From Cephalothrix simula (Eukaryota; Nemertea; Palaeonemertea; Archinemertea; Cephalotrichidae), in assembly GCA_035591015.1 (NCBI GenBank), contig JAXIUW010206952.1, positions 80,662 to 144,661 on the forward strand: DNA of 64,000 nt, given 5' to 3'. Shown in pieces: positions 55,610-64,000 of this stretch (position 1 is its first letter; the number at the start of each line of letters is the position of its first letter). Below the pieces are notes generated by a model. The model was not told the DNA's origin, ran no database searches, and saw only the letters and a program-made list of their open reading frames with translations. The position numbers were made by a program, and so were the translations under genes.

Positions 55610-56619
55610 TTTTTAAGTACCACGGCTTAGTTTTTCTAGCTGTAATTGTGCTTTGGCCATGGCTATGGGGTGAGTACGCCACGGCCAATATGGCAACATT
55701 GGTACTTATTTATGGATTAGCGGCCTTGGGCTTAAACCTGCTTAGTGGCTATTGCGGACAAATAGCCTTAGGGCAGGCTGCATTTATGGCTGTGGGGGCA
55801 TACATAACTTGCTTGGGAATGCTCCGCTGGAATCTTTCTTTTTTAGCAGCATTGCTTATAGCGGGATTGGTGGCGGGGTTACTGAGTTTGTGCAGTGGAT
55901 TGCCATCAAAACGCTTAGATGGCTTTTACTTAGCAATTACCACTTTAGCCACGCAGTTTGGCATTGAGTGGATGCTAACGACCTTTCCTATTTTCAGTAA
56001 TTACAGCTTGGTAGGCGTGCTAGATTTGCCGCCGTTGACTATCGGTAACTTGCTGATTAATAGCACCGTTGAGCGTTATTATTTAGTTTTAGGCATAGTG
56101 CTACCTATGGTGGTTGTAGCCCATAATCTTACTAGAAGCAAGATTGGCCGGGCTTGGATAGCCATTCGTCATAATCAACAAGCAGCCATAAGTTTAGGTA
56201 TAGCAGTTTGGCCGTACAAACTAATGGCCTTTGCCTGTAGTGGATTTTATGCGGGTATTGCTGGTGCTTTGCTGGCCTTTTGCCATTTACACAGCCTAGA
56301 GGCAGGCATATTTAATTTAAGCCTGTCGTTTAAGTTACTGGCAATAATTATTATGGGTGGACTAGGCAGCCTTGGCGGTGCCTTTTGGGGCGCAGCATTT
56401 ATGGTGATAACTCCGCTATTAATTACTAGGCTGTTAGCCTTTTTTGGAGCTAGTTTAGGATTGATTGCGCCTGCAGAAGCCGTGGCCAGTTTAGAATTGA
56501 TAATCTTTGGGATAATGATTATCATGTTCCTGATTTTTGAACCACGAGGATTGTCTTATTTGTGGAATAGGCTGTTGAAAATCAGCTATCTAAGACTTAA
56601 CAAAGCAGAGCAATGCTAA
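55606..56619 (+). CDS. livM: Branched-chain amino-acid ABC permease (LivM family)
   Basis: Membrane permease of 337 residues starting at TTG in a TTGA overlap with the previous stop. About ten helices. Family marks: IYGLAALGLNLLSGYCGQIALGQAAFMAVGAY, LPSKRLDGFYLAITTLATQFG, SKIGRAWIAIRHNQQAAISLGI, ACSGFYAGIAGALLAF, KLLAIIIMGGLGSLGGAFWGA and FGIMIIMFLIFEPRGLSYLW. It pairs in Liv transporters with LivH, but no livH is seen in the window. Likely cotranscribed with the binding protein and livF. Confidence 0.92.
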   Translation: MIFKYHGLVFLAVIVLWPWLWGEYATANMATLVLIYGLAALGLNLLSGYCGQIALGQAAFMAVGAYITCLGMLRWNLSFLAALLIAGLVAGLLSLCSGLPSKRLDGFYLAITTLATQFGIEWMLTTFPIFSNYSLVGVLDLPPLTIGNLLINSTVERYYLVLGIVLPMVVVAHNLTRSKIGRAWIAIRHNQQAAISLGIAVWPYKLMAFACSGFYAGIAGALLAFCHLHSLEAGIFNLSLSFKLLAIIIMGGLGSLGGAFWGAAFMVITPLLITRLLAFFGASLGLIAPAEAVASLELIIFGIMIIMFLIFEPRGLSYLWNRLLKISYLRLNKAEQC

Positions 56620-56731
56620 ATATTAATGCGTTGGTTCATTAGCTATTAACTAAAACTTATTCGTTCATAAAATCATATAACTAACCATACAACTGATATT
56701 TTTAACCATTAATATTTTGGCTCATAACTCA

Positions 56732-58105
56732 ATGTATCAAAGATTTTTCAAGGTGCTTTGCGGCAGAGCTGGTCATGTGGCTAGCATGGTTGCCGGCATG
56801 GCCGTCTATAGCGTAGTCAGTTCAGGCGTTGCCTTAGCGGTAGAAGTAGGCGATGATGAGCAGTTTATTCCTGTCATCAGCTTTAGAACCGGCCCCTTTG
56901 CTGCTACGGGCATATCATTTACCGATGGCTTTTTAGATTACTTAGACCTGCTGAACCTTCGTGATGGTGGAATAGATAACATCAAAATTGTGTATGAAGA
57001 ATGTGAGTTTGGCTATGATGTTGACCGTGGCATAGAATGTTATGAACGCCTTAAAGACAAAGGCAAGTATGGAGCGCCGGCCTTTTATCCGTACTCAACG
57101 GGAGTGGCCTATGCCCTCTTAGAGCGTTCACGGCATGACCGTATTCCGTTGATTACCATTGGTTATGGCAGGCCAGACACAACTGATGGCCGGGTTTTTC
57201 CCTATTCTTTTCCGCTGATTACCAATTACTGGTCGCAGTCATCGGCAAAAATACGCTTTATTGCTCAAAGCGTGGGTGGCGATGAGGGCTTGCGTGGCCT
57301 GCACATTGTTAATCTGTACCTAAAAGGTGCTTATGGGCAAGAAACAATGCCCGTACTGAACAAACTTGCCCAGCACTACGGCTTTACTATAACCCATATT
57401 CCGATTACGTATCCGGGGCTAGACCAAAAAGCAGCGTGGTTGCAAATCAGCGAAATTAACCCCGACTGGATTATCAATCGTAGCCTAGGAGCTGCCTGTA
57501 GCGTGGCTTTGCGTGAGGCACAGCGTGTAGGAATTGCAGTTGAGCGTATTATTGGGGTGTGGTGGTGCGGCTCTGAAGAAGACGTTATTCCGGCAGGATT
57601 ATCCGCCAGAGGCTACATTAGCACCACATACAACGGCACCGGCCAAGATTTTCCGGTGCTACGTAGCATTGCCCGATATGTACACAGTCAGCCCTTAGTA
57701 CGCAAGGGAGCTTCAGCCATAGGTAGCACCTATTATAATCGTGGTGTGATTAGTGCCATTGTGCTCACCGAGGCTATTCGCTATGCGCAAAGCGAGTTTG
57801 GACAGCGGCCTTTAGGAGGCAAAGAGGTTCAATGGGCGCTAGAAAGATTAGACCTCAATGATCAGCGCTTAGCAGAGATTGGAGCCCAAGGCTTGATGCC
57901 CGCTATTAAAACGAGTTGGCTTAATCATGAAGGTAGCGGCAAGGTGCTTGTTCAACGCTGGAATGGCGCTGGCTGGGAAAGACTAAGCCAAGATTGGATT
58001 TTGCCGTATACAGAGATAGTTGAACCCATGATTAAAGCGTCTGCGCTACAGTATGCCGAGCAGAAAGGCATTACTCTGCGAGAATCCATAGATGATGGAC
58101 TATAG
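56732..58105 (+). CDS. LivK-like substrate-binding protein
   Basis: About 457 residues from the ATG at 56732 (a TTG at 56717 opens the frame; neither has a clear ribosome site). Signal peptide MVAGMAVYSVVSSGVALA. Type I periplasmic binding fold: PVISFRTGPFAATGISFTDG, IKIVYEECEFGYDVDRGIEC, GVAYALLERSRHDRIPLITI, LRGLHIVNLYLKGAYGQETM and RGVISAIVLTEAIRYAQSEF. It delivers a ligand to the LivM/LivF system; amino acid, amide or urea derivatives are all possible. Larger than E. coli LivK (about 370). Confidence 0.85.
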   Translation: MYQRFFKVLCGRAGHVASMVAGMAVYSVVSSGVALAVEVGDDEQFIPVISFRTGPFAATGISFTDGFLDYLDLLNLRDGGIDNIKIVYEECEFGYDVDRGIECYERLKDKGKYGAPAFYPYSTGVAYALLERSRHDRIPLITIGYGRPDTTDGRVFPYSFPLITNYWSQSSAKIRFIAQSVGGDEGLRGLHIVNLYLKGAYGQETMPVLNKLAQHYGFTITHIPITYPGLDQKAAWLQISEINPDWIINRSLGAACSVALREAQRVGIAVERIIGVWWCGSEEDVIPAGLSARGYISTTYNGTGQDFPVLRSIARYVHSQPLVRKGASAIGSTYYNRGVISAIVLTEAIRYAQSEFGQRPLGGKEVQWALERLDLNDQRLAEIGAQGLMPAIKTSWLNHEGSGKVLVQRWNGAGWERLSQDWILPYTEIVEPMIKASALQYAEQKGITLRESIDDGL

Positions 58106-58265
58106 CCACACAACGGCACAACGGCTCAATGATGAGCATAGCCGGCCTGCAAGCTATTACCGAAATGCTTTTATTAGACATCACTAAGGCGTAGCGTCTT
58201 ACTACTAGGCACTGAGCATTAAATCAGGTGACTAAGCCTCGCTAATACACCACAAACCTTTAGCC

Positions 58266-58949
58266 ATGCTGGGGAATATTCTTGAGGTTAAAAACCTGCA
58301 CACAGCCTATGTTGATGAGGTATTGCATGATGTTAACCTTAGCATTGGCTATGGTCAGCGAATAGCCTTGCTAGGCAGCAATGGTTCGGGCAAAAGCACT
58401 CTGCTTAAGGCTATATCAGGAATGCTTAGTGTCGGCTCGGGTCAAGTAACCAAGGGCATCATCAGCTTTGAAGGGCATTCAGGCTTTAATGCTAGGCAAT
58501 TAGTACGGCAAGGACTTATTCATGTGCTTGATAATGCTCCTGTTTTCACTAGTTTGACCGTAGCCGAAAACCTGATGCTAACGGCTTATCAGCGGGGCAT
58601 CAATCGGCCTAAGCAATGGGTGTTAGATTTGTTTCCTGCGCTAGTTACGACACAAAAAACAACAGCAAGTCAGCTATCAGGCGGGCAAAGGCAAATGCTG
58701 GCTGTGGCTAGGGCGTTAATGGCCGAGCCACGCTTATTGCTGCTTGATGAAGTTTCAGTAGGGCTATCAGCAGCGGTGTTAAAGCACTTAATTGAGAGCT
58801 TAGATGCCGAATTACCCACGGTTAGCATAATCCTAGCTGAGCAAAATCTAAACTTTGCTCGCCAGCTGACCACAAGCTATGTTAGTTTTGAGGCGGGGCG
58901 AGTAACTTCTGCCGCAGAGTGGACACAGCACCCACGCTATTTGAGTTAA
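58266..58949 (+). CDS. livF: Branched-chain amino-acid ABC ATPase (LivF family)
   Basis: ATP-binding subunit of 227 residues. Walker A LLGSNGSGKSTLLKAISG, signature LSGGQRQMLAVARALMAEPR, Walker B LLLLDEVSVGLSAAVL, and the LivF-type text NLHTAYVDEVLHDVNLSIGY and TVAENLMLTAY. The His switch is not clear: HIS loop area reads SIILAEQNLNFARQL, and LivF normally has VEQN here, so this fits. livG is missing between livM and livF. Confidence 0.9.
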   Translation: MLGNILEVKNLHTAYVDEVLHDVNLSIGYGQRIALLGSNGSGKSTLLKAISGMLSVGSGQVTKGIISFEGHSGFNARQLVRQGLIHVLDNAPVFTSLTVAENLMLTAYQRGINRPKQWVLDLFPALVTTQKTTASQLSGGQRQMLAVARALMAEPRLLLLDEVSVGLSAAVLKHLIESLDAELPTVSIILAEQNLNFARQLTTSYVSFEAGRVTSAAEWTQHPRYLS

Positions 58950-58978
58950 AAAATGTTACAATACCAGTGAGGTATGTT

Positions 58979-59653
58979 ATGGCACAAGGCAAGACTTATT
59001 ATCAGGCTATGCGTAGAACAACACGGCGTATGTTCAGGATTGAATTACAGTCATCAACTGTGATTTTAGTGTGTTCTTTGGCAGGTCTAGCAGCTATAGT
59101 CTTGTTTGTTTTTGGGATGGTAACGGGCTTGGGAATGCGCAGTACCGAAGTTGCACCGCCTTTAGCTGTGATTGAGCCCGACACCAGCAACAATGACCAA
59201 CTTGCCTTCCAAGAAGTATTAGAGACTAACGAAGTTGCCATAGAGCCTTTGGGTGACCAAGAGGCAACAGTTAGTCTAAAAACTAAACAGCTTGTATCTG
59301 ATGCTGAACGAGAATTGCTTTTTGAAGAAGATACCGTAACCACAACAACCACTCAGCCATCAACGGTAGCCACCGCCGCCGTAGATGTGGCTCCGCTAGA
59401 TGTAAAAGTAGCCCCTGATGCTGAATTGTTCTCGGTGCAGGTTTTTTCTTCACGCAATGAGGCAAAAGCCCGTGAGCTTAGCGAAAAACTTAAGGGGCAA
59501 GGGTTTCCGGCATATATCAATCAGTACCAAAGTAGCAATGATACGTGGTATAGAGTTAGAGTAGGCAAGACCAATCGCAACGAAGCCGAGAATCTATCTC
59601 GTAGAATTCGCACTGAAACCGAGCTTGATGTAGTGCGCATCGTCCAGCTTTAA
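58979..59653 (+). CDS. SPOR-domain membrane protein
   Basis: About 224 residues from the ATG at 58979 (GTGAGG six bases upstream); the frame opens at 58919 inside livF. One transmembrane helix (STVILVCSLAGLAAIVLFVFGMV), an acidic and Thr-rich periplasmic linker (EEDTVTTTTTQPSTVATA), and a C-terminal SPOR domain (LFSVQVFSSRNEAKARELSE, TWYRVRVGKTNRNEAENLSR, LDVVRIVQL). SPOR domains bind denuded septal peptidoglycan, so this is a division-site or cell-wall factor in the FtsN/DedD style. It may share function with the ftsQ and ftsB genes of the window. Confidence 0.88.
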   Translation: MAQGKTYYQAMRRTTRRMFRIELQSSTVILVCSLAGLAAIVLFVFGMVTGLGMRSTEVAPPLAVIEPDTSNNDQLAFQEVLETNEVAIEPLGDQEATVSLKTKQLVSDAERELLFEEDTVTTTTTQPSTVATAAVDVAPLDVKVAPDAELFSVQVFSSRNEAKARELSEKLKGQGFPAYINQYQSSNDTWYRVRVGKTNRNEAENLSRRIRTETELDVVRIVQL

Positions 59654-59905
59654 CCGACTAACCTTAGAAGACCTACTTTAGAAGGCCAACTTTGGTAAGA
59701 CCTGCTTGAAGGGCAAGCCTAGATTGATTATTGCCGGTTGCCTATGCTGGCTCTAGTTTGGTTAAGGCTACTTGCGCCATCAATCCTTTTTAAGAAATTG
59801 GAGCAGGCATCTAGAATAAGAGCATCAGCATATCTTGGTCAGACTGCGGTTGGCTGGCATGGGCTATGTCGCCTAGCTACAAATAACTAAGGCCGGGTTA
59901 GGCAT
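59654..59905. other. Convergent gap with 14-bp degenerate units
   Basis: 59656-59716 repeats an (A)CCTxCTTTAGAAGGCC-like unit of about 14 bases four times. Nothing else recognisable. Confidence 0.4.
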
Positions 59906-60904
59906 TTAATCTTTCGTTGACTGCTTAATCGCCGCCGCTTGGTGGGCAATATTGGCGATGGCTACAGAGGCTATTCGGGCGGCTTCAGAGTCAGCTCGGC
60001 TAGTCAGAATAACCGGAATACGGCAACCAAGCACCAAACCTGCAGCACAAGCACTGCGGAAGTAGACCAAAGACTTATAGAGTACATTGCCAGACTCAAT
60101 AGCATCAGCAACCAGAATATCGGCTTGACCACAAATTGGATGCTCAAAGCGTTTAATGGCTGCTGCTGCATGGCTTAAGGCCATATCTAAAGCCAGCGGA
60201 CCGTAGACCAAAGCCTCATCGCCAAAGTGCTCTTCAGCCCACTTAGTTACGCTTTGGGCATCAATGGTAGATGGCATTTGCTCACGCACGTCTTCACTGG
60301 CTGAAAGTAAAACTACTCGTGGCTGGGCATGGCCTAGCCGCTGAGCCAGCTTTACGGCGTTTTCTACTATCTTTTGCTTTTTAATCAGCGGTGGGGCTAT
60401 GTTGACTGCCGCATCGGTTATGAATAAAAATCTGTCTTCATCAGGAAAACTAAGCACGAAAATGTGGCTTACAAAATCTCGGCTTCGTAAACCATACTTG
60501 CGTGATAGAATTGGTCTAATATATTCATCAGTATGCAAATCGCCCTTCATCAGTGCATTTACCACTCCTTCTTGAGCTAACTCTGCCCCACGAGCAGCGG
60601 CTTCAATTTCTGTTTGAGCTGCATACACGGCGGCATAATCGCGCCAACCTAAAACCTCGGTAATCTCATCAATTCGCTTAGGATTACCAATCAGAATCGG
60701 CTCTATCAAGCCTAGCTCTACACCTAAACGAGCCGTGTTGATGGCAATCTCGTTATTAGACGCCACAATTCCGACTCTTAGCGGTGGCAAGGCTCTAGCT
60801 TGCTTAATCAGTTGATGGGGTAACACTATATTTTGACGACTGAGCATAAGCACCATATGAATATCGGCAAGCCTAAGATTATAGGCATCGCCAACCATAA
60901 TCAA
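59906..60904 (-). CDS. Phosphate acetyl/butyryltransferase family protein
   Basis: A 332-residue enzyme of the Pta/Ptb family, moving acyl groups between CoA and phosphate. Family text: RVGIVASNNEIAINTARLGVELGLIEPILIG, GVVNALMKGDLHTDEYIRPIL (LMKG..HT), SHIFVLSFPDEDRFLFITDAAVNIAPPL (H.F.......LF.TDAA.N..P), YGPLALDMALS, DILVADAIESGNVLYKSLVYF, and GCRIPVILTSRADSEAARIASVAIA. The K/G..HT and DAA motifs are typical of Ptb-like forms. Start could be the ATG at 60904, 60898 or inside (60856). It reads towards the SPOR gene. Confidence 0.85.
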   Translation of the reverse strand: MIMVGDAYNLRLADIHMVLMLSRQNIVLPHQLIKQARALPPLRVGIVASNNEIAINTARLGVELGLIEPILIGNPKRIDEITEVLGWRDYAAVYAAQTEIEAAARGAELAQEGVVNALMKGDLHTDEYIRPILSRKYGLRSRDFVSHIFVLSFPDEDRFLFITDAAVNIAPPLIKKQKIVENAVKLAQRLGHAQPRVVLLSASEDVREQMPSTIDAQSVTKWAEEHFGDEALVYGPLALDMALSHAAAAIKRFEHPICGQADILVADAIESGNVLYKSLVYFRSACAAGLVLGCRIPVILTSRADSEAARIASVAIANIAHQAAAIKQSTKD

Positions 60905-61827
60905 TGCCTAATTATAGAACAGCACAAAAAATACCGAGCCTATTACACCAATAACTTCTATGTTGCTCTAAAAGATTTGATTGCGCAGTCACTAACCAAC
61001 CTAATCGCTACTGACTACGCTGACTATCTTTTTAGCAAGCACAGATTAAAACTAGCAGCACGCAGCATACTGGCACTTAAACAATGGCTCACTGAATAAT
61101 ATAATACAATATTGATATTAAAAGTAGTTTCCGCAAAAAAACTTGTTGGCGTTTGTTCTAATAAATTACGGTGGTGAATTACCTGTTATAATACCTATGT
61201 ATTATAATACCTATATAGCTAGGCTAACTTGGTTTCTTCATAATTATGCTATTTTGATGCGCACAAAAGTGTTTTTTTAGATAGAAAATTGCTGTACAAA
61301 CAAATTTTGTCTGATTTGCATCTTGATAGTTGCTGAAGCCCAGCACTTGACCTTTCAAGCGTTCAATATTCTACGTAGCTGATACAATCAAGCGCAGATT
61401 GAGCAGACCTAAGGCTGGCCTTGAGTAGCAGCGAGTTGGTTTAGCTATGAATCTAGGGCGGTCGGCGGTATTAGCAGTAGCATCTCAGGCAAAACCAAAC
61501 TATGTTAGAGCAGTAGGAAGACTAAGAAATAGGAAGACTAAGACAGAAGCCGAGCCTCATCGGGCGAGGCCGAACAGCTAAGTTGAAATTCGGTGAGGAC
61601 AGCACCAAGCATAGCCGCTAACGCTGTGCTGCCGCCAATAGAAGCCTCTGCTAGACCTTCATTGCTTAGGCCTTGCTACTTGGTTAGTGCCGCTTATTCT
61701 GCCGAACTTTTGCAATAACTTGCCAGAGTACCGGTGCTAGGTATGCTACTATTAGTGGTTGAACTAAAAATAGTTCCAAATAAATAATCTTTATGATACA
61801 CTCTCAAGAGTGGGTTAATTATTAACA
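60905..61827. other. Gap before the surface lipoprotein gene
   Basis: About 920 bases. A short frame at 60857-61099 (rightward) has a protein-like ending (YADYLFSKHRLKLAARSIL) but overlaps the acyltransferase start and lacks a clear ribosome site, so I leave it out. 61186-61217 is a 16-base unit in tandem (TTATAATACCTATGTA, TTATAATACCTATATA). 61450-61740 is GC-richer, with scattered repeats but no gene. Confidence 0.4.
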
Positions 61828-64000
61828 ATGGTAATTGAAATGAGAATGAAAAGAATAATATTCAGTATTACAGCAGGCCTTGCCGTGGCCATTTTACTAA
61901 CGGCCTGTGCTGGTTCTGGATCTGGAACTGGTGGAAGCGGAACTGGATCTGGCAACGGTGGCGACGGTGCCCCATCAATAAGTGAGCCTAGCCAATACAC
62001 AAAAAACACGTTTTATGTTGACGCAAGCAAAAGTGCTCAAGATGCAGATGGTAGTACATGGACTAAAGCCTATGCCGACCTCTCTAATGCACTCTGGGCC
62101 GTGAATGAACTAAATAAAAAACAATCTGGAACTATAACAGAAATCTGGATAGCTAAAGGAATCTATAAACCATCACGGAATGGGCTTAGTAATCCAACCA
62201 GTGACTCTAAAGAGAACCACTTTACTCTGCTTAATGACGTGAAGATTTATGGTGGCTTTAAAGGCAACGAAAATGCACGAGAAAACAATAAATTAACAGA
62301 AACAGTTACTCTAAGTGGTGACATAAGCAAACCAAATGATGCAACTGACAATGTCTATAATGTTGTGCGTACAGCAAACCTCAAAAACACGGCTCAATTG
62401 CATTACGTAACCATAACGGGTGGCAATGCTAATGGCTATAATGGTGGAGGTGTTCATAATGAAAATAAGAGCAGCCCAACCTTCACCAATGTAATTATTA
62501 GCAATAACTCTTCTAGTCGTATCGTTGAAGGCAATACAGGTCGTGGTGGTAGAGGTGGCGGTGTTTATAATGATGATAGCAAGCCAACCTTCACTACTGT
62601 AACTGTTAGTGGTAATACTGCTGTTGGTGGTGGCGGTGTTTTTAATCTCTCTAACAGCCCAACCTTCACTGATATAATTATTAGTGGTAACACTGCTGTT
62701 GCTGGTGGCGGTGTTTTAAATTTTGATAGCCACCCAACCTTCACTAATGTAACTATTAGTGGTAATGAGGCTAAGGATGGACAGGGTGGTGGTGTTTATA
62801 ATAATAGTAGCAATCCAAAGTTCACTAATGTAAAAATTATTAGTAGTAACAAGGCTGGTTATGGCGGCGGCGTTTATAATGATAATAGCAACCCAGAGTT
62901 CACTGATGTAACTATTAGTGGTAATGAGGCTACGGTTCGCCATGGTGGCGGTGTTTATAATTCTAAGAGCAATCCAAAGTTCACTACTAATGTAACTATT
63001 AGTAGTAACAAGGCTCTGAAAGGCAGTGGTGGCGGTGTTTATAATTCTCAAAGTAGCTCAACTTTTGATAATGTAACTATTAGTGATAACAATGCTAGAG
63101 ATTACGGTGGCGGTGTTTATATTGGAACTGATGATAAAACCCCTACGTCAACAACCTTCACTAATGTAACTATTAGCGGAAATACTACTAGTAATACCTC
63201 TATTAATATGGGTGGTGGCGGTCTATATAATAACAAGAGCAGCCTAACCTTAACTAATGTAACTATTAGTGGTAACACTTCTACGAGTTATGGTGGCGGT
63301 CTATATAATAACTCCAGCAACCCAATCTTAACTAATGTAACTATTAGTGGAAATACTTCTAATAGCGGAGGCGGTGTTTATAATATTGACGGCAACCCAA
63401 CCTTAACTAATGTAACTATTAGCGAAAACACTGCTAAGACTAGCGGTGGCGGTATTTTTACTGGGAATAGTGGTACCGTTATGAATATTATTAATACTAT
63501 AATATGGGGTAACAAGATAGGCACTAGCGATACTGCAGCAACAGCCGGTATAACGACACCTTCTCTTTTTGATGCTGGCACAATCAACATAGCCTATAGC
63601 ATTGTTCAAAATGCCAAGGCAGAGAGCGGTCTTGTAAAGGATAAGAATGGTAATGCTAAAATAGGTAACAACCGTGGTGATAATAAGTTTGATGACCCCA
63701 CTTTGGATGCTGCATTAGCCGACAATGGTGGCTCAGTGCAAACCATAAAACTTAAAATGAAAGACGACCCTTCCGGCACGACGGCCGATAGCCCAGCCGC
63801 TGGAGCCGGGGCGTATGTCATTAAATCTAGTGATAAATATTACTTTGCCACTGCCACTGGTGCCACAGTTTGGAAAGATATAACTGGGGGTGCAGATACA
63901 ACCAGTAAACCATCGGGCGACATTCTAAACCAAACCGATGCTAGGGGTTATAATGTGCCCACCGGAAAAGTAGCTATTGGTGCTTACAATCCTGATGCTA
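61828..64000 (+). CDS. Beta-helix surface lipoprotein (5' part, runs off the window)
   Basis: Open to the window end, at least 720 residues. ATG at 61828, 61840 or 61846. Signal peptide IIFSITAGLAVAILLTAC with lipobox LTAC, then a Gly/Ser-rich linker (AGSGSGTGGSGTGSGNGG). The domain start TFYVDASKSAQDADGSTWTK and the segments TEIWIAKGIYKPS and FTLLNDVKIYGGFKGNE are the usual opening of right-handed beta-helix proteins of the choice-of-anchor-Q type. From about residue 200 a 25-35 residue repeat runs at least eleven times, on the plan NPTFTNVTISGNxAxGGGGGVYN. After residue 540 the repeats give way to a C-terminal part with NIAYSIVQNAKAESG. Exported and probably cell-surface. Function: adhesion or polymer binding is a guess. 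Confidence 0.85.
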   Translation, partial: MVIEMRMKRIIFSITAGLAVAILLTACAGSGSGTGGSGTGSGNGGDGAPSISEPSQYTKNTFYVDASKSAQDADGSTWTKAYADLSNALWAVNELNKKQSGTITEIWIAKGIYKPSRNGLSNPTSDSKENHFTLLNDVKIYGGFKGNENARENNKLTETVTLSGDISKPNDATDNVYNVVRTANLKNTAQLHYVTITGGNANGYNGGGVHNENKSSPTFTNVIISNNSSSRIVEGNTGRGGRGGGVYNDDSKPTFTTVTVSGNTAVGGGGVFNLSNSPTFTDIIISGNTAVAGGGVLNFDSHPTFTNVTISGNEAKDGQGGGVYNNSSNPKFTNVKIISSNKAGYGGGVYNDNSNPEFTDVTISGNEATVRHGGGVYNSKSNPKFTTNVTISSNKALKGSGGGVYNSQSSSTFDNVTISDNNARDYGGGVYIGTDDKTPTSTTFTNVTISGNTTSNTSINMGGGGLYNNKSSLTLTNVTISGNTSTSYGGGLYNNSSNPILTNVTISGNTSNSGGGVYNIDGNPTLTNVTISENTAKTSGGGIFTGNSGTVMNIINTIIWGNKIGTSDTAATAGITTPSLFDAGTINIAYSIVQNAKAESGLVKDKNGNAKIGNNRGDNKFDDPTLDAALADNGGSVQTIKLKMKDDPSGTTADSPAAGAGAYVIKSSDKYYFATATGATVWKDITGGADTTSKPSGDILNQTDARGYNVPTGKVAIGAYNPDA

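Noticed and set aside
60833-61099. Rightward 88-codon frame
   Set aside because: First third is antisense to the phosphate acyltransferase start, and there is no clear ribosome site; the last 50 residues look protein-like, so it deserves a check but not an annotation.

Overview
The window is 64 kb of a fairly AT-rich Gram-negative genome. It encodes lipid A synthesis (LpxB), Lgt and many lipobox lipoproteins, outer-membrane beta-barrel-like proteins, FtsQ/FtsB, enolase and LysS, and one full set of 16S, 23S and 5S rRNA genes. The 16S text, the zinc-ribbon coiled-coil protein, the RCC1-repeat ('CWG') lipoprotein and the beta-helix surface lipoprotein would fit a deep proteobacterial lineage of the delta/SAR324 kind. 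I cannot place it by eye, and the 16S at 21555-23072 would settle it.

Layout. 1-4750: 5' part of rimP, a secreted barrel-like protein, then a rightward run of a CcsA/YpjD-type membrane protein, a lipoprotein, a small anchored protein, an HTTM-like membrane protein and a YhhQ-type queuosine-precursor transporter. 4790-5705: two small leftward genes separated by attC-like sites (integron-cassette look). 5930-15130: leftward otsB-otsA (trehalose), a lipoprotein, a membrane protein, a zinc-ribbon protein, a CAT-anticodon tRNA, a GspE/PilB ATPase and a UvrD/Rep helicase. 15270-16620: ftsQ and dtd. 16911-21055: a 14-repeat RCC1 lipoprotein and a pentapeptide-repeat membrane protein. 21555-34648: the rRNA locus. 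34760-37030: a decayed restriction-modification locus and a block of hairpins with no intact gene. 37033-46252: ribD-like deaminase, metX, a YfgM-like protein, an rpoZ-like gene, a lipoprotein, lpxB, lgt, a divergent DAHP synthase, rsfS and an aminotransferase. 46294-54596: an 1185-residue orphan protein, a FliA-type sigma factor, lysS and eno. 54754-60904: ftsB, a His-rich exported YidD-like protein, livM, a livK-like binding protein, livF, a SPOR protein and a phosphate acyltransferase. 61828-64000: the 5' part of a beta-helix surface lipoprotein that runs off the window.

The most striking feature is the rRNA locus. The canonical order 16S - tRNA-Ile - tRNA-Ala - 23S - 5S is kept, but about 8.2 kb separates 16S from 23S. 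A TSUP permease and an MscS channel sit between the two tRNAs, and three leftward outer-membrane paralogues plus a remnant of another barrel gene sit between tRNA-Ala and 23S. The 23S keeps its own long flanking inverted repeat, so it is probably transcribed and processed separately. Other notable signals are the broken dam/nuclease pair next to a palindrome cluster with covarying stems, the His-rich YidD-like protein, the large orphan protein, and exact 11-20 bp tandem duplications in many intergenic gaps.
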